Source: Saprospiraceae bacterium (lineage in GTDB: Bacteria > Bacteroidota > Bacteroidia > Chitinophagales > Saprospiraceae). Taken from it: a stretch of DNA of 47,429 bases. Where the stretch lies: positions 1 to 47,429 of the forward strand of contig JAHDFB010000020.1 in the NCBI GenBank assembly GCA_020628475.1, written 5' to 3'. Shown piece by piece: positions 8,832-17,741 of this stretch (its first letter is position 1; the number at the start of each line of letters is the position of its first letter). Below the pieces are notes generated by a model. That model was not told where the DNA came from. It made no database searches and worked only from the letters and a program-made list of their open reading frames with translations. Position numbers and translations under genes: made by a program.

Positions 8832-9496
8832 CCAAACATCTTATCGCTACCAAAAAAGTATTCCCTCAAGGATTCTATATTTTCGAAAGTCGAGCTGCTG
8901 CCAATAGTAATTATATAGAAAATATGAGCGAGGCCAAATTACTGCTTCGCTATGCCAATTATTTTTTAAAAGATGTACTCATCATCCATGACTATGTCAT
9001 AACGCGACATGGCTGGTTATTTGCAGTAAAAATCAAAGCTCCCGAGACTCAATCAGATTTGAAGAGGTATTCATACTGGAGAAAAGTTTCGAATCGGGTA
9101 CGGCTCTGTATATCCACCTATGTTAGAGCGGTTAATTTTAGAAGAGGAAGAAGCGGCGCCCTTGTTCACAGTAATTTCAAAAAATACGCTTTCAACAATT
9201 TAACCCATGCCCTCTCGCTCTTGAATAAGATTAGAAATCAGAAGATAAAATTGTATCAAAGGAGAAAGAAGTATCGAGGTATAAAATATCATTACAAGGT
9301 GCGTAAGAATCGTGCTAAAGGGTCGATATTTTTATGTTCCAAGTATCTAAAGAAGGAAATGAAGACGCTTAAAGATCAAGTGGGAAGTCAGGTATTTAAG
9401 CCGCTTGAAGATTTGGTAGGATCAGATTTCAACGGATTAGTCCAAAAATGGCAAAGCAATATTACATCGATCCAAACCCCAAACGATTCAAGCTAA
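8825..9496 (+). CDS. Degenerate RAYT/IS200-like (Y1 transposase-related) protein
   Basis: 223 residues, strongly basic. Two stretches resemble the REP-associated tyrosine transposase (RAYT) fold. Residues about 46-72 (YFLKDVLIIHDYVITRHGW, then LFAVKIKAP) correspond to the strand bearing the HUH motif, usually NHFHLL. Residues about 95-121 (CISTYVRAVNFRRGRSGALV, then HSNFKKY) resemble the ..Y.R..N.R.GR.G.LF...FK segment. The second histidine of HUH is replaced (H62-G63-W64), so metal-dependent nicking should be lost or altered. The likely catalytic tyrosine is not identifiable. It could be a decayed transposase, but the frame is intact, favouring a domesticated nucleic-acid-binding protein. 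The start lies in a hairpin and two hairpins follow the stop. The assignment is by eye and moderate. Confidence 0.5.
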   Translation: MHSKHLIATKKVFPQGFYIFESRAAANSNYIENMSEAKLLLRYANYFLKDVLIIHDYVITRHGWLFAVKIKAPETQSDLKRYSYWRKVSNRVRLCISTYVRAVNFRRGRSGALVHSNFKKYAFNNLTHALSLLNKIRNQKIKLYQRRKKYRGIKYHYKVRKNRAKGSIFLCSKYLKKEMKTLKDQVGSQVFKPLEDLVGSDFNGLVQKWQSNITSIQTPNDSS

Positions 9497-9554
9497 ATTA
9501 ACCCCAACTAAGTCATCAAATCAAATCATTACATTCCAACCAATACCATAGCTA

Positions 9555-9574
9555 TCGAAATGATTTCATTTCGA
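9555..9574. repeat. Perfect 8-bp hairpin downstream of the RAYT-like gene
   Basis: TCGAAATG (9555-9562), ATTT loop, CATTTCGA (9567-9574). It has no T tract. It may be an element end or processing signal linked to the RAYT-like gene. Confidence 0.5.
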
Positions 9575-9586
9575 ATGACCCCGTCA

Positions 9587-9605
9587 TGCCATTTCTGAAA
9601 CGGCA
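9587..9605. repeat. Second downstream hairpin
   Basis: TGCC..TTTC against GAAA..GGCA with one internal mismatch (9587-9605), 12 bases after the previous hairpin. No T tract lies on either side, so it is not a clear terminator for either flanking gene. Confidence 0.4.
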
Positions 9606-9643
9606 ATAATATTCTCTAAAAAATGTAAGTCCTCAATAAGCTA

Positions 9644-11110
9644 TTAATACGATTTAGCAAACACAACTCGCCCCTTAGAAGGGTTTCCTGAATAAATACA
9701 CTTTCCTGCCTCTTCTACAAAATCATTCGGAATACATCGAATCGTTGCGTTCGTTAATTCTTTAATTTTCTTCTCAGACTCAGAAGTTCCATCCCAGTGA
9801 GCTAAAATAAATCCACCTTTCGATTCTAAGACTTCCTTAAACTCATCTAAAGTATCTACGGATGATGTTTTCTCCGTACGGAATGCTTTCGCTTTATTCA
9901 AAAGATTACTTTGAATCTCCTCCAATAAATCTTTCACATAATTTGCTATTCCGGCTTGTGGAACAGATTGTTTTTCTTTAGTATCTCGTCTGGCTACTTC
10001 AATCACATTATTCGCTAAATCACGTTTTCCAAGACCCAACCTTACTGGAACCCCTTTCATCTCGTATTCAGCAAATTTAAATCCTGGACGCTTTTGGTCA
10101 TTGTCATCGATCTTTACACGAATTCCAAGATCTCTCAACTCTCTCGCAATTTCTTCAACTTTTTCCATGATTTCTGGAAGCGGCTTTGGTATAGGAACAA
10201 TCACTACTTGATCTGGAGCCAACTTCGGAGGTAAAACCAAGCCTTCATCATCGGAATGCGTCATGATCAGTCCGCCAACCAATCGAGTAGAAACACCCCA
10301 AGAAGTTGCCCAAACGTATGCTTCTTTATTTTCTTTGTTGGAATATTTGACATCAAAAGCCTTCGCAAAATTCTGTCCAAGAAAATGAGATGTTCCTGCT
10401 TGTAAAGCTTTTCCATCCTGCATCAGCGCTTCAATGGTAAAAGTGTCTACGGCACCAGCAAATCTTTCATTTGCTGATTTGGCCCCTTGAATAACCGGCA
10501 TAGCCATGTAATTTTCAGCAAAATCGGCATAAACATCATGAATCATTCTTGCTTCCGCTATCGCTTCTTCCTTTGTAGCATGGGCTGTATGACCTTCTTG
10601 CCATAAAAATTCAGCAGTACGCAAAAACGGTCGAGTTCTCATTTCCCATCGAACAACATTGGCCCATTGATTAATTAAGAGAGGTAAATCTCTATACGAT
10701 TTGATCCAATCTCTATATGTATTCCATATGATCGTTTCTGATGTAGGGCGAACGATCAACTCTTCCTCCAATTTGGCATCCGGGTCAACTACCACTCCAG
10801 TTCCATTCGGATTGTTCATCAATCGATGATGTGTGACAACCGCACATTCTTTGGCAAAACCGTCAACATGCTCAGCTTCTTTACTTAGGAAACTCTTTGG
10901 TATAAAAAGAGGAAAATAGGCATTAACATGTCCTGTTTCTTTAAACTTTCTATCCAACTCAGCTTTCATATTTTCCCAAATTGCAAACCCATATGGTTTA
11001 ATAACCATACATCCACGTACTGCACTATGATCTGCTAATCCAGCCTTCCGAACAATATTATTATACCACAATGAGTAATCATCGCTTCTATTGGTAATTT
11101 CCTTTGCCAT
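9644..11110 (-). CDS. proS: Proline--tRNA ligase
   Basis: Class II aminoacyl-tRNA synthetase charging tRNA-Pro in the cytoplasm. 488 residues of the short archaeal/eukaryote-like (ProS type 3) architecture without an editing insertion. Visible features: N-terminal [21 protein letters not shown]; motif 1 ([18 protein letters not shown]); motif 2 ([20 protein letters not shown]), including the [14 protein letters not shown] stretch; [11 protein letters not shown]; motif 3 ([20 protein letters not shown]); then an anticodon-binding domain (about 295-395, VVIVPIPK) and a C-terminal domain ending in Tyr (VVFAKSY). This type is common in Bacteroidota. Monocistronic, with a leader of about 180 bases if the TACTTTTG element at 11294-11301 is used. 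Confidence 0.95.
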   Translation of the reverse strand: MAKEITNRSDDYSLWYNNIVRKAGLADHSAVRGCMVIKPYGFAIWENMKAELDRKFKETGHVNAYFPLFIPKSFLSKEAEHVDGFAKECAVVTHHRLMNNPNGTGVVVDPDAKLEEELIVRPTSETIIWNTYRDWIKSYRDLPLLINQWANVVRWEMRTRPFLRTAEFLWQEGHTAHATKEEAIAEARMIHDVYADFAENYMAMPVIQGAKSANERFAGAVDTFTIEALMQDGKALQAGTSHFLGQNFAKAFDVKYSNKENKEAYVWATSWGVSTRLVGGLIMTHSDDEGLVLPPKLAPDQVVIVPIPKPLPEIMEKVEEIARELRDLGIRVKIDDNDQKRPGFKFAEYEMKGVPVRLGLGKRDLANNVIEVARRDTKEKQSVPQAGIANYVKDLLEEIQSNLLNKAKAFRTEKTSSVDTLDEFKEVLESKGGFILAHWDGTSESEKKIKELTNATIRCIPNDFVEEAGKCIYSGNPSKGRVVFAKSY

Positions 11111-11293
11111 AAATTATTTAGTTAATATTCCTTTAAAACGTAATAAACTTGAACTGTTTAGACCTTTAAATCGTCATTATTATAGAAATCATTAAGTAAT
11201 TGATGCATTACACTAGTGACTTTTTCTGTTTAGTTAAGACTATTTAACGCTTTACAATTAAAGTTTTAGTTTTTTTTAAGCACTTATACGCCA

Positions 11294-11301
11294 CAAAAGT
11301 A
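11294..11301 (-). promoter_or_regulatory. Candidate -7 element TACTTTTG for proS
   Basis: The minus strand reads TACTTTTG, a full TAnnTTTG match, about 185 bases upstream of the proS start in the divergent proS/11356 gap. No clear -33 partner is seen. Confidence 0.35.
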
Positions 11302-11355
11302 ATAAATTGGTGATATGATTTTGAGAGAGTCAAACTTTAATAATTTTTAAAATTT

Positions 11356-12813
11356 ATGCAGATGAAAAAAACGTTCTATATCAGCGCCCTTATGCTACTT
11401 TTTTCGGTTCTATCTGTACAATTGGCAAACGCGCAGTTTGACGATCTCTATTACGATCCAGATACCGATGAGACCTTCGTAATCAATAGTAATACCAATA
11501 GCGATTATTATTACGACGAAGAAGCTTATGATGACTCGTATGGTTACGATGAATTCGACGATACCGATTATGATTATTACGATCAGTACGATTACCGTTA
11601 TTCTAGTAGAATAAGAAGATTCAGAAGAAATGGATTTTCCACTTTCGGATATTACGATCCGTGTTTTGTGGATAGAGCTTATTACGATCCATTTTTTGCT
11701 CCAAATTCTTCCATATACATCAGTTTCGGTAGTCCTTGGGCATATCCTAGAAGATTTAGAAGATTCAATCGTTTCGGATACTACTACGGATTTAATCCTT
11801 ATGATAGATGGAATTCGTATTATGTAGGAGCGCCTTTCTATGATCCTTGGGCTTCACCTTGGGGATGGGGTTCGCCTTGGAATTCACCATGGTACGGAAA
11901 CAATTTCTGTTACAATGACTTCTATGGCAATAACTTCTACGGAAATAATTTCTATGGAAACAATTTCTACGGAAATAACTTCTATGGTAATAATGCTGTA
12001 AACGATTATTATTATGGCGGTAGATATGGTAGCTCAACGACTTCTTCCACTAAAGGACAGACAAGAAAACCGAATAGAAGAGACCCTAATATCGTGACGG
12101 CCAATAGTCCAACGAAGCAGGTAACTAATACTTCTAGACCAGAAAACTTTAGTGATAAAGAGGGTGGTAGAGTATTGAAAACCGATTCTCCGAATCAAGT
12201 CTCTAGACCAGGAAGTACTATTCCTAACTCTAGACCGACTCAGATTACCTCGAATCAAACTACTTCTAAAAGACCTGGTACTACTAGACCTACGCAGACG
12301 GAAACAAGACCTAGTTCTACGAGACCAAACACGACAACTAGACCTAGTTCAACAACTAGACCTGGTTACAATAATAGCAACACCACTTCTACGAGACCTA
12401 ATAGACCAAGTACAACACGGCCTAAAACGACAACCAGACCTTCTAATAGGCCTGCTACACGTCCAAGCACAAGTACTAGACCTAAAAGATCTTATGGTTC
12501 TTCATCGAGTAGAAGACCAAGTTCTACAAGACCTTCTTCTTCAAGAAACAACTATAGAGATAGCGGTTCGTCTAGAAGAAATAGCTACGGAAGTTCAAGA
12601 TCTTCCTCTAGTAGAAACAATAGGTCAGGCTATAGTGGATCAAGATCAAATAGATCTTCAGGAGCCTCTCGTTCTTCTTCGAGATCTTCAAGATCAAGCA
12701 GTACAAGATCGAGTTCTTCTAGACCTTCAAGATCAAGTAGCACTAGATCCAGCTCATCGAGATCTTCAAGATCTTCTGGTAGCTCACGAAGTCGATCAGG
12801 AAGAGGTGGATAA
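11356..12813 (+). CDS. Exported low-complexity Tyr/Asn- and Ser/Arg-rich protein
   Basis: 485 residues (MKKTF at 11362 is an equally likely start). A signal peptide runs to about residue 27 (cleavage after ANAQ). After it come a very acidic Tyr/Asp region (about 27-80), an aromatic/Arg/Pro region (about 80-185), five tandem FYGNN units (about 189-213), a Thr/Arg/Pro linker with many TTRP/STRP units (about 285-375), and a Ser/Arg tail dominated by SSRS repeats to the end. No enzymatic domain is recognised. Composition fits a surface or extracellular-matrix-like protein and suggests disorder. The tail is strongly basic while the N-terminus is acidic, so self-association is conceivable. A terminator follows. 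Confidence 0.65.
   Translation: MQMKKTFYISALMLLFSVLSVQLANAQFDDLYYDPDTDETFVINSNTNSDYYYDEEAYDDSYGYDEFDDTDYDYYDQYDYRYSSRIRRFRRNGFSTFGYYDPCFVDRAYYDPFFAPNSSIYISFGSPWAYPRRFRRFNRFGYYYGFNPYDRWNSYYVGAPFYDPWASPWGWGSPWNSPWYGNNFCYNDFYGNNFYGNNFYGNNFYGNNFYGNNAVNDYYYGGRYGSSTTSSTKGQTRKPNRRDPNIVTANSPTKQVTNTSRPENFSDKEGGRVLKTDSPNQVSRPGSTIPNSRPTQITSNQTTSKRPGTTRPTQTETRPSSTRPNTTTRPSSTTRPGYNNSNTTSTRPNRPSTTRPKTTTRPSNRPATRPSTSTRPKRSYGSSSSRRPSSTRPSSSRNNYRDSGSSRRNSYGSSRSSSSRNNRSGYSGSRSNRSSGASRSSSRSSRSSSTRSSSSRPSRSSSTRSSSSRSSRSSGSSRSRSGRGG
11920..11994 (+). repeat. Five tandem 15-bp units inside the low-complexity gene
   Basis: Five near-identical 15-bp units of the form TTCTAYGGNAAYAAY, each encoding FYGNN. All differences are at synonymous third positions, so the peptide repeat appears to be maintained while DNA identity drifts. 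Confidence 0.8.
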
Positions 12814-12848
12814 AATTCACTTCAATACGATAAAATAAAAATGACTTT

Positions 12849-12886
12849 AGGGTGGATGATACAGCAAGAATTATCCACCCTTTTTA
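12849..12886 (+). terminator. Rho-independent terminator
   Basis: AGGGTGGAT (12849-12857) pairs with ATCCACCCT, followed by a T run. It lies 36 bases after the stop of the low-complexity protein gene and before the FadL-type gene. Confidence 0.85.
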
Positions 12887-12911
12887 TATCCCAAATATAA
12901 AATAACTACAT

Positions 12912-14408
12912 ATGCTTAAATATAAATTATTAGCAACCATTTCCTTTGCTTGTATGACAATCTGCCAACTTTCCGGGCAGACACTCGCAGAAGCTGTTCA
13001 ATATAGTTTTTACGACTATATTGGAACCGCTAGAACAGCAGGTGTATCAGGCGCTTTTGGAGCGCTAGGAGGAGATCAAGGAGCCATCTTTATTAATCCA
13101 GCCTCCTTAGGTACCTTTCACAAAAGTGAATTTGTCATTTCACCTACGTATTTCAGTTCTTCTACATCAACTCAATTCGCTGGCAATTCAAATACAGACA
13201 ATGCTGCTGTGGACATTACCGCGGCAAATATGGGACTGGTATTCACCAGTAGATCAAATCCTGGTTCAAAATGGAAAACGAGCAATATCATTGTAGCTTT
13301 TAATAAAGTTACCGACTTTGAGCGAAATCAATATTATGAAGGACAATCCGAAGGAACCATTATTCAACGATTTGCTGAAAGAGCCAATGGTAAAGGGCTT
13401 GATCAACTAGATCCTTTTGAAGCTGGAGTAGCCTATGACGCAGAAGTTTTATTTGACGAAGGATCTGATTTGAATTACGAATTTGACCCCCTAATTAATC
13501 AAGAACTATCTAGAAATCAAGATATACGTTCAGATGGAGGCATCAATGAATTGAGCTTTGGATGGGCAGGCAATTACAATAATAAATTACAAGTAGGTTT
13601 TACTGTAGGTGTTCCAATCATACGATATAATCTTAGAAAAACGTATACCGAAGAAGCACTAGCAGAAGTAACACCTTTCCGAGAAATAAATTATACCGAA
13701 AACTTAAGTACATCTGGAACCGGATTAAACCTAAAATTTGGTATTATAGCTATGCCCATAAAATCTATACGTGCAGGAATATCCATTGCAAGTCCGACTA
13801 GTTACAGCCTGTCAGATCAATACAGTACTTCCATATCTTATAGATACAATCTAGGTGATGGTCCAGATGTTCTTAGAAATGCCAATTCGATTGATGGCCG
13901 ATTCGAATATAGTTTCATTACTCCTTGGAAAACAACCGGTAGCCTAGCCTATTTGGTAAAAACTGGTTCTGTCAATGGATTTCTTTCAGCAGAGATTGAT
14001 TATTTGAATTATGCTTCGTCTAGTTTCAATTTAACATCTGAAAGTACCAATGCAGGAGATGCACAATTGGAAAATGATCTTAATAGTCAAATTAACAATC
14101 AATTGACTAATGCCATAAATGCGAGAATAGGAGCAGAAATTGCTTCTGGTATAACTCGCCTTAGGGCTGGGTATTCCATCAACGGATCTCCTTATTACGG
14201 AGATGAAGGTAGATTTTACGCTGGGTTTTCATTAGGAGCTGGATTGCGCTTTGATCGCTTTTATTTTGATATTGCATATAAAACGAGTTCACTACAACAA
14301 GGATATCTACCATACGTAACGATTGATCAAGAATATCCACAATTAGTGCAATTTAATACTACAAATAGCTATATATCAACTACATTTGGATTCAAATTTG
14401 GATCATAA
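12912..14408 (+). CDS. OmpP1/FadL/TodX-type outer-membrane transport protein
   Basis: 498 residues with a signal peptide (MLKYKLLATISFACMTICQ, cleaved near SGQT). The mature N-terminus (AVQYSFYDYIGTARTAGVSG, then AFGALGGDQGAIFINPAS) is the family pattern: a small hatch segment with G-rich, N-P-A-S motifs before the beta-barrel. The remainder shows alternating amphipathic strands ending in FGFKFGS, a barrel-like aromatic/Phe C-terminus. FadL-type barrels admit hydrophobic compounds such as long-chain fatty acids or aromatics; the substrate here is unknown. It follows a terminator and probably has its own promoter. Confidence 0.85.
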   Translation: MLKYKLLATISFACMTICQLSGQTLAEAVQYSFYDYIGTARTAGVSGAFGALGGDQGAIFINPASLGTFHKSEFVISPTYFSSSTSTQFAGNSNTDNAAVDITAANMGLVFTSRSNPGSKWKTSNIIVAFNKVTDFERNQYYEGQSEGTIIQRFAERANGKGLDQLDPFEAGVAYDAEVLFDEGSDLNYEFDPLINQELSRNQDIRSDGGINELSFGWAGNYNNKLQVGFTVGVPIIRYNLRKTYTEEALAEVTPFREINYTENLSTSGTGLNLKFGIIAMPIKSIRAGISIASPTSYSLSDQYSTSISYRYNLGDGPDVLRNANSIDGRFEYSFITPWKTTGSLAYLVKTGSVNGFLSAEIDYLNYASSSFNLTSESTNAGDAQLENDLNSQINNQLTNAINARIGAEIASGITRLRAGYSINGSPYYGDEGRFYAGFSLGAGLRFDRFYFDIAYKTSSLQQGYLPYVTIDQEYPQLVQFNTTNSYISTTFGFKFGS

Positions 14409-14455
14409 TAAAGTAATATTAAGCTTTGAAAGGTACATCAATTCCGTATACTGAA

Positions 14456-15541
14456 ATGTTGAAAAAATATGCTCAGCTTTTAGTGAATTATTCTTTGTAT
14501 TTAAAAAAGAGTGAGCATTTATACATTCATACGAGCACATTAGCAGAACCCTTAGTTAAGGAAGTTTATCGATATGCTGTAAAAAAGGGGGCTCATGTTT
14601 CTGTTCAATTTGATTTCGAACATCAACAGGAAATTTTCTTTGAAGAAGCTGCAGAGCACCAACTCAAACATATACCACCATTCAAAAAAATGGCCATGGA
14701 GGGTTTCGATGCATATCTGTATATCAGAGCTCCTTTTAGCCTAAGCCCAAATGGAATTGATCCAGATAAAAGAAAGTTAAGAAGCGAAGCTTTAAAACAA
14801 ATGAATCAAACGTATTTTTCCAGAACCGCCGATGGTTCAATGAAAAGAAGTTTGTGCCAATATCCCACACAAGCGAATGCCGATGTTGCCGGTATGTCCT
14901 TAAAGGATTATCAACAATTTGTCTTTGAAGCGTGCAAGCTAAATAGTTCAAACCCACAGGCGTCTTGGGAAAAAGTATCCAAGGAACAACAACACATTGT
15001 TGATTTTTTAAATACTAAAAATAAGATTCGCTATAAAAATGAACAAACCGATATCTCATTTTCCATTGAAAATAGAACTTGGATTAATAGTGATGGAAAA
15101 ACCAACATGCCCAGTGGAGAAGTATTTTCGAGTCCCGTGGAAAGTACGGTTCAAGGAAGTATATATTTCGATTATCCATCCATCTATATGGGAGAAGAGG
15201 TAGAAGGTATTCGATTAACCGTGAAAAATGGCGAAGTAGTAAAATGGGAAGCCAAAAAAGGTCAAGATTTCCTGGATAAAATAATGTCTATAAAGGGAGC
15301 ACGACACTTTGGAGAAGTGGCGATCGGAACCAATTATAACATACAACAAGCAACTAAAAATATTCTCTTCGACGAAAAAATTGGAGGTACTATTCATATG
15401 GCGCTGGGTCAATCGTATGGGCAAACTGGTGGAAAAAATCAAAGCTCGATTCATTGGGATATGATCTGTAATATGAAGCAAAATGGAGCTATTTACGCAG
15501 ATGATGAACTAATTTATGAGAATGGCAAATTCATCATCTAA
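14456..15541 (+). CDS. Aminopeptidase, peptidase family M29
   Basis: 361 residues from the ATG at 14456 (MLKKYAQLLVNYSLYLKKSE), which matches the usual start of the family; an upstream in-frame TTG at 14426 is less likely. Candidate metal ligands and catalytic residues of the AmpS/AmpT/PepS type are in order: E222 (NMPSGEVF), E287 (HFGEVAIGTN), H314 (GTIHMALG), H333 and D335 (SSIHWDM). The family consists of cytoplasmic metallo-aminopeptidases with a broad or unknown peptide preference. It follows the FadL-type gene by about 47 bases with no terminator between, so read-through is possible. Confidence 0.9.
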   Translation: MLKKYAQLLVNYSLYLKKSEHLYIHTSTLAEPLVKEVYRYAVKKGAHVSVQFDFEHQQEIFFEEAAEHQLKHIPPFKKMAMEGFDAYLYIRAPFSLSPNGIDPDKRKLRSEALKQMNQTYFSRTADGSMKRSLCQYPTQANADVAGMSLKDYQQFVFEACKLNSSNPQASWEKVSKEQQHIVDFLNTKNKIRYKNEQTDISFSIENRTWINSDGKTNMPSGEVFSSPVESTVQGSIYFDYPSIYMGEEVEGIRLTVKNGEVVKWEAKKGQDFLDKIMSIKGARHFGEVAIGTNYNIQQATKNILFDEKIGGTIHMALGQSYGQTGGKNQSSIHWDMICNMKQNGAIYADDELIYENGKFII

Positions 15542-15619
15542 TATTTCTATTCGTTTGTCTATAATTTTATAGAAACAAGATAAAATATGCTCTAAATCCT
15601 CAAATTGCAAATAATTGAC

Positions 15620-15647
15620 AAGTTCATATTTGGTTTTATTTGAACTT
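15620..15647. promoter_or_regulatory. Inverted repeat upstream of the gene at 15825
   Basis: AAGTTCA (15620-15626) and TGAACTT (15641-15647) form a perfect 7-bp inverted repeat. It overlaps a possible -33 TTTG whose -7 partner would be TTAATTTG at about 15654-15661. It could be an operator for the gene at 15825. The rest of the 283-base gap shows nothing recognisable. Confidence 0.3.
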
Positions 15648-15824
15648 ATTAGTTAATTTGCAGCATCTAGAAAAGGGGAAATTGCAACTTTTACCTTTCA
15701 AGATTTTTTATAACCACAGAGTTAACGGAAACTATATCTTTCTGCGTATAGTTATTTCTGTTATCTATATGATTTTTTTCGTATAGTACGCAGTTGCGTT
15801 AATGACATAGGGAAAGTAAAACAA

Positions 15825-16328
15825 ATGTCTAAGGGAAATTATAACCACAAGTATACGCCGGCTCAATTGGCCGAAATACAGGGTAGGAGAATTCGCCGTT
15901 TATATCAAGGTTTCAACAAATTTGACATTGATATATCCGGAAATCCGAATTATCCAATGATTGTTATTAATAAATGTAAGATGCTTAATACTTATATTAA
16001 TAATTTCGATCTTCACCTCCTTGACATGCCGTCCACCAATCCTGAAAGATCTACTGTACACCATTTAAAAGTAGATCACTTAGATATCAGCAAGAAATTT
16101 TTAGACGATTACTTAGACGAATATGGATTCACTAGAGTCTATGCTATTCGCCATGCCGGAACAGACCTTTACGTGGCCGGATTTAATTTCAAAGTCCGTG
16201 AAGGTGAAGATCGTTTAGAAGGTCGATACCCTGTTTTTGGAAAGCATAAACTCCGGTATTTTTTCCAACGCGAATATGCGGAAGAAATTGCTGCATCCTA
16301 TCCAGACTACAAATTAGTCGTTGATTAA
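15825..16328 (+). CDS. Conserved-looking protein of unknown function
   Basis: 167 residues, no signal peptide or membrane segment, so probably cytoplasmic. Charged and aromatic, with many histidines and tyrosines. Notable stretches are GRRIRRLYQGFNKFDIDISG, MIVINKCKMLNTYINNFDLH and the acidic/basic C-terminus ending FFQREYAEEIAASYPDYKLV. I recognise no family. It stands alone with a long upstream region (283 bases, possible leader of about 150 bases) and a short gap before the next gene. Confidence 0.65.
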   Translation: MSKGNYNHKYTPAQLAEIQGRRIRRLYQGFNKFDIDISGNPNYPMIVINKCKMLNTYINNFDLHLLDMPSTNPERSTVHHLKVDHLDISKKFLDDYLDEYGFTRVYAIRHAGTDLYVAGFNFKVREGEDRLEGRYPVFGKHKLRYFFQREYAEEIAASYPDYKLVVD

Positions 16329-16375
16329 TAGATCTTCTTAACATAATACAAGCCCAGAATTTAAATTGATTCTTT

Positions 16376-16403
16376 AATATAAGCTTTGAAAATTGTATTT
16401 TTG
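16376..16403 (+). promoter_or_regulatory. Candidate promoter TTG-N17-TATTTTTG
   Basis: TTG at 16376-16378 and TATTTTTG at 16396-16403 fit a -33/-7 pair. The predicted start lies about 65 bases before the lipoprotein gene at 16476. Confidence 0.4.
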
Positions 16404-16475
16404 AGGCAACTTCACTCTGCTTAAGAGTGTCCTTAATTTATATTACTATTACAAACAATTTAAATTTTACTATTG

Positions 16476-17681
16476 ATGAAAAATTATGTTTCAATTTCCA
16501 AACTGTTCTTCTTTCTAGCAGTAATGGGATTATTTATCACTTCTTGTGAACCAGATGTGATCATTAATGACCCATCCATTTCTCTTGTAGATGAGGCTGG
16601 ATTTATCTCTGCAGATGCTACAGTGGATGCTGGAGCTACTTTTACCGTTAAATTATCAGCTGATAAAGGAGATGGAGAAATGAACTCTCTTACCATTACA
16701 AAAGATGGCACAAACGTCCCTACTACTGATTTTACAATTGACGGTTTAGCAGATAACAATCCAAAATTGTTATTTGATGGTGACAGAACAGGATTTACTT
16801 ACGAAATAGCTATTACCGCTCCTGTAGAAGCAGGAACTTCAAGTTATGCTTTCAAAGTAGATTCTGACGATACTGGTTCGGCAACGACGAGCATCAGCAT
16901 TACAGTTGAAGAGTCAAATGAACCACCAGTTCTTGCGAATGACATGAACTCTAGTATTGAATTATTAAATCCTGGAACAGTAAAGATTGTTTTAACAGGT
17001 GTTAAAGGGTCTTCTCCTCTAAATACAATTACTGTAGCTGAAGAAGGTACAGCGATTGACGATTTATCTAGATTAGATTGGGGTACGATACCATTCGATG
17101 CAAATCCTTATACTTTAACCGGTGATGATAAAGAGGGATTCGAAGGTGCTGAGTTATTCCTAACCTCTCAATCTATTATTGGAACAACGAATTATACAAT
17201 AACATTGACAGACGAAGCGGGTAACGAATCGACTATCGATTACTCGATCACTTTATTAACACCAATTGCTACTGAATACACAGATGTTCCTTTATTCAAT
17301 AACGCAGGATCAGGATTTGGAGGAATTGACCTACAAACTGGAACGAACGTTAGTTCTACTACCGCAGATGATGATCTTGTAGACTTAGGAAACGACGGAT
17401 CAGGAAACTGGAGAATGCAAATAGGAGCTTCACCAGGATCAACTACTTCTATCAGAACTATTGATGCAGCTTATACATACGAGAGCGTGACTTCTAAAGA
17501 AAGACTTCAAGAAGCATATGACGGAGGTACAGAGGTAACAGAAACACCTGTATTATCTACTGGATCTACTTTTGCAGCTTCTTTAGATGGTGTACTTTAC
17601 TTGATCACAATCACGAATACTGATAACACAAATAGTGATGATCTTGATTCTTATACACTAAATATTAAATCAGCAGAATAA
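16476..17681 (+). CDS. Lipoprotein with Ig-like/cadherin-like repeats
   Basis: 401 residues from the ATG at 16476. A lipoprotein signal (FFFLAVMGLFITSC) gives an acylated cysteine near residue 24, followed by EPDVI. The mature protein is Thr/Ser/Asp/Gly-rich and shows two or three beta-sandwich-like stretches of about 90-100 residues (for example SSYAFKVDSDDTGSATTSIS and TTNYTITLTDEAGNESTIDY). These resemble bacterial Ig-like or cadherin-like modules. No catalytic motif is seen. It is likely an outer-membrane surface or periplasmic lipoprotein. A strong bidirectional terminator separates it from the convergent helicase gene. Confidence 0.7.
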   Translation: MKNYVSISKLFFFLAVMGLFITSCEPDVIINDPSISLVDEAGFISADATVDAGATFTVKLSADKGDGEMNSLTITKDGTNVPTTDFTIDGLADNNPKLLFDGDRTGFTYEIAITAPVEAGTSSYAFKVDSDDTGSATTSISITVEESNEPPVLANDMNSSIELLNPGTVKIVLTGVKGSSPLNTITVAEEGTAIDDLSRLDWGTIPFDANPYTLTGDDKEGFEGAELFLTSQSIIGTTNYTITLTDEAGNESTIDYSITLLTPIATEYTDVPLFNNAGSGFGGIDLQTGTNVSSTTADDDLVDLGNDGSGNWRMQIGASPGSTTSIRTIDAAYTYESVTSKERLQEAYDGGTEVTETPVLSTGSTFAASLDGVLYLITITNTDNTNSDDLDSYTLNIKSAE

Positions 17682-17699
17682 ATCATATTCTGATTCAAT

Positions 17700-17738
17700 A
17701 AAAAAAGCTTCATAACGGATTGTTATGAAGCTTTTTTT
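17700..17738. terminator. Bidirectional terminator
   Basis: AAAGCTTCATAAC and GTTATGAAGCTTT form a 13-bp stem with a GGATT loop, with A runs on one side and T runs on the other. It can end transcription from both the lipoprotein (+) and the helicase (-). Confidence 0.9.
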
Positions 17739-17741
17739 ATG

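Noticed and set aside
9644-11110. Archaeal/eukaryote-like proS as a sign of recent gene transfer
   Set aside because: This short type is, from memory, usual in Bacteroidota, and base composition matches its neighbours.
11920-11994. Short tandem repeats considered as a CRISPR array
   Set aside because: The 15-bp units are contiguous, without spacers, and encode FYGNN in frame.
12494-12838. Open frame of 114 codons inside the low-complexity gene
   Set aside because: It is a Gln/Asp/Leu-rich shadow of the Ser/Arg repeat region in another frame, with no signal or family.
14419-16390. Repeated AAGCTTTGAAA before the genes at 14456 and 16476
   Set aside because: The shared run is short and AT-rich, and spacing to the starts differs greatly, so chance is likely.
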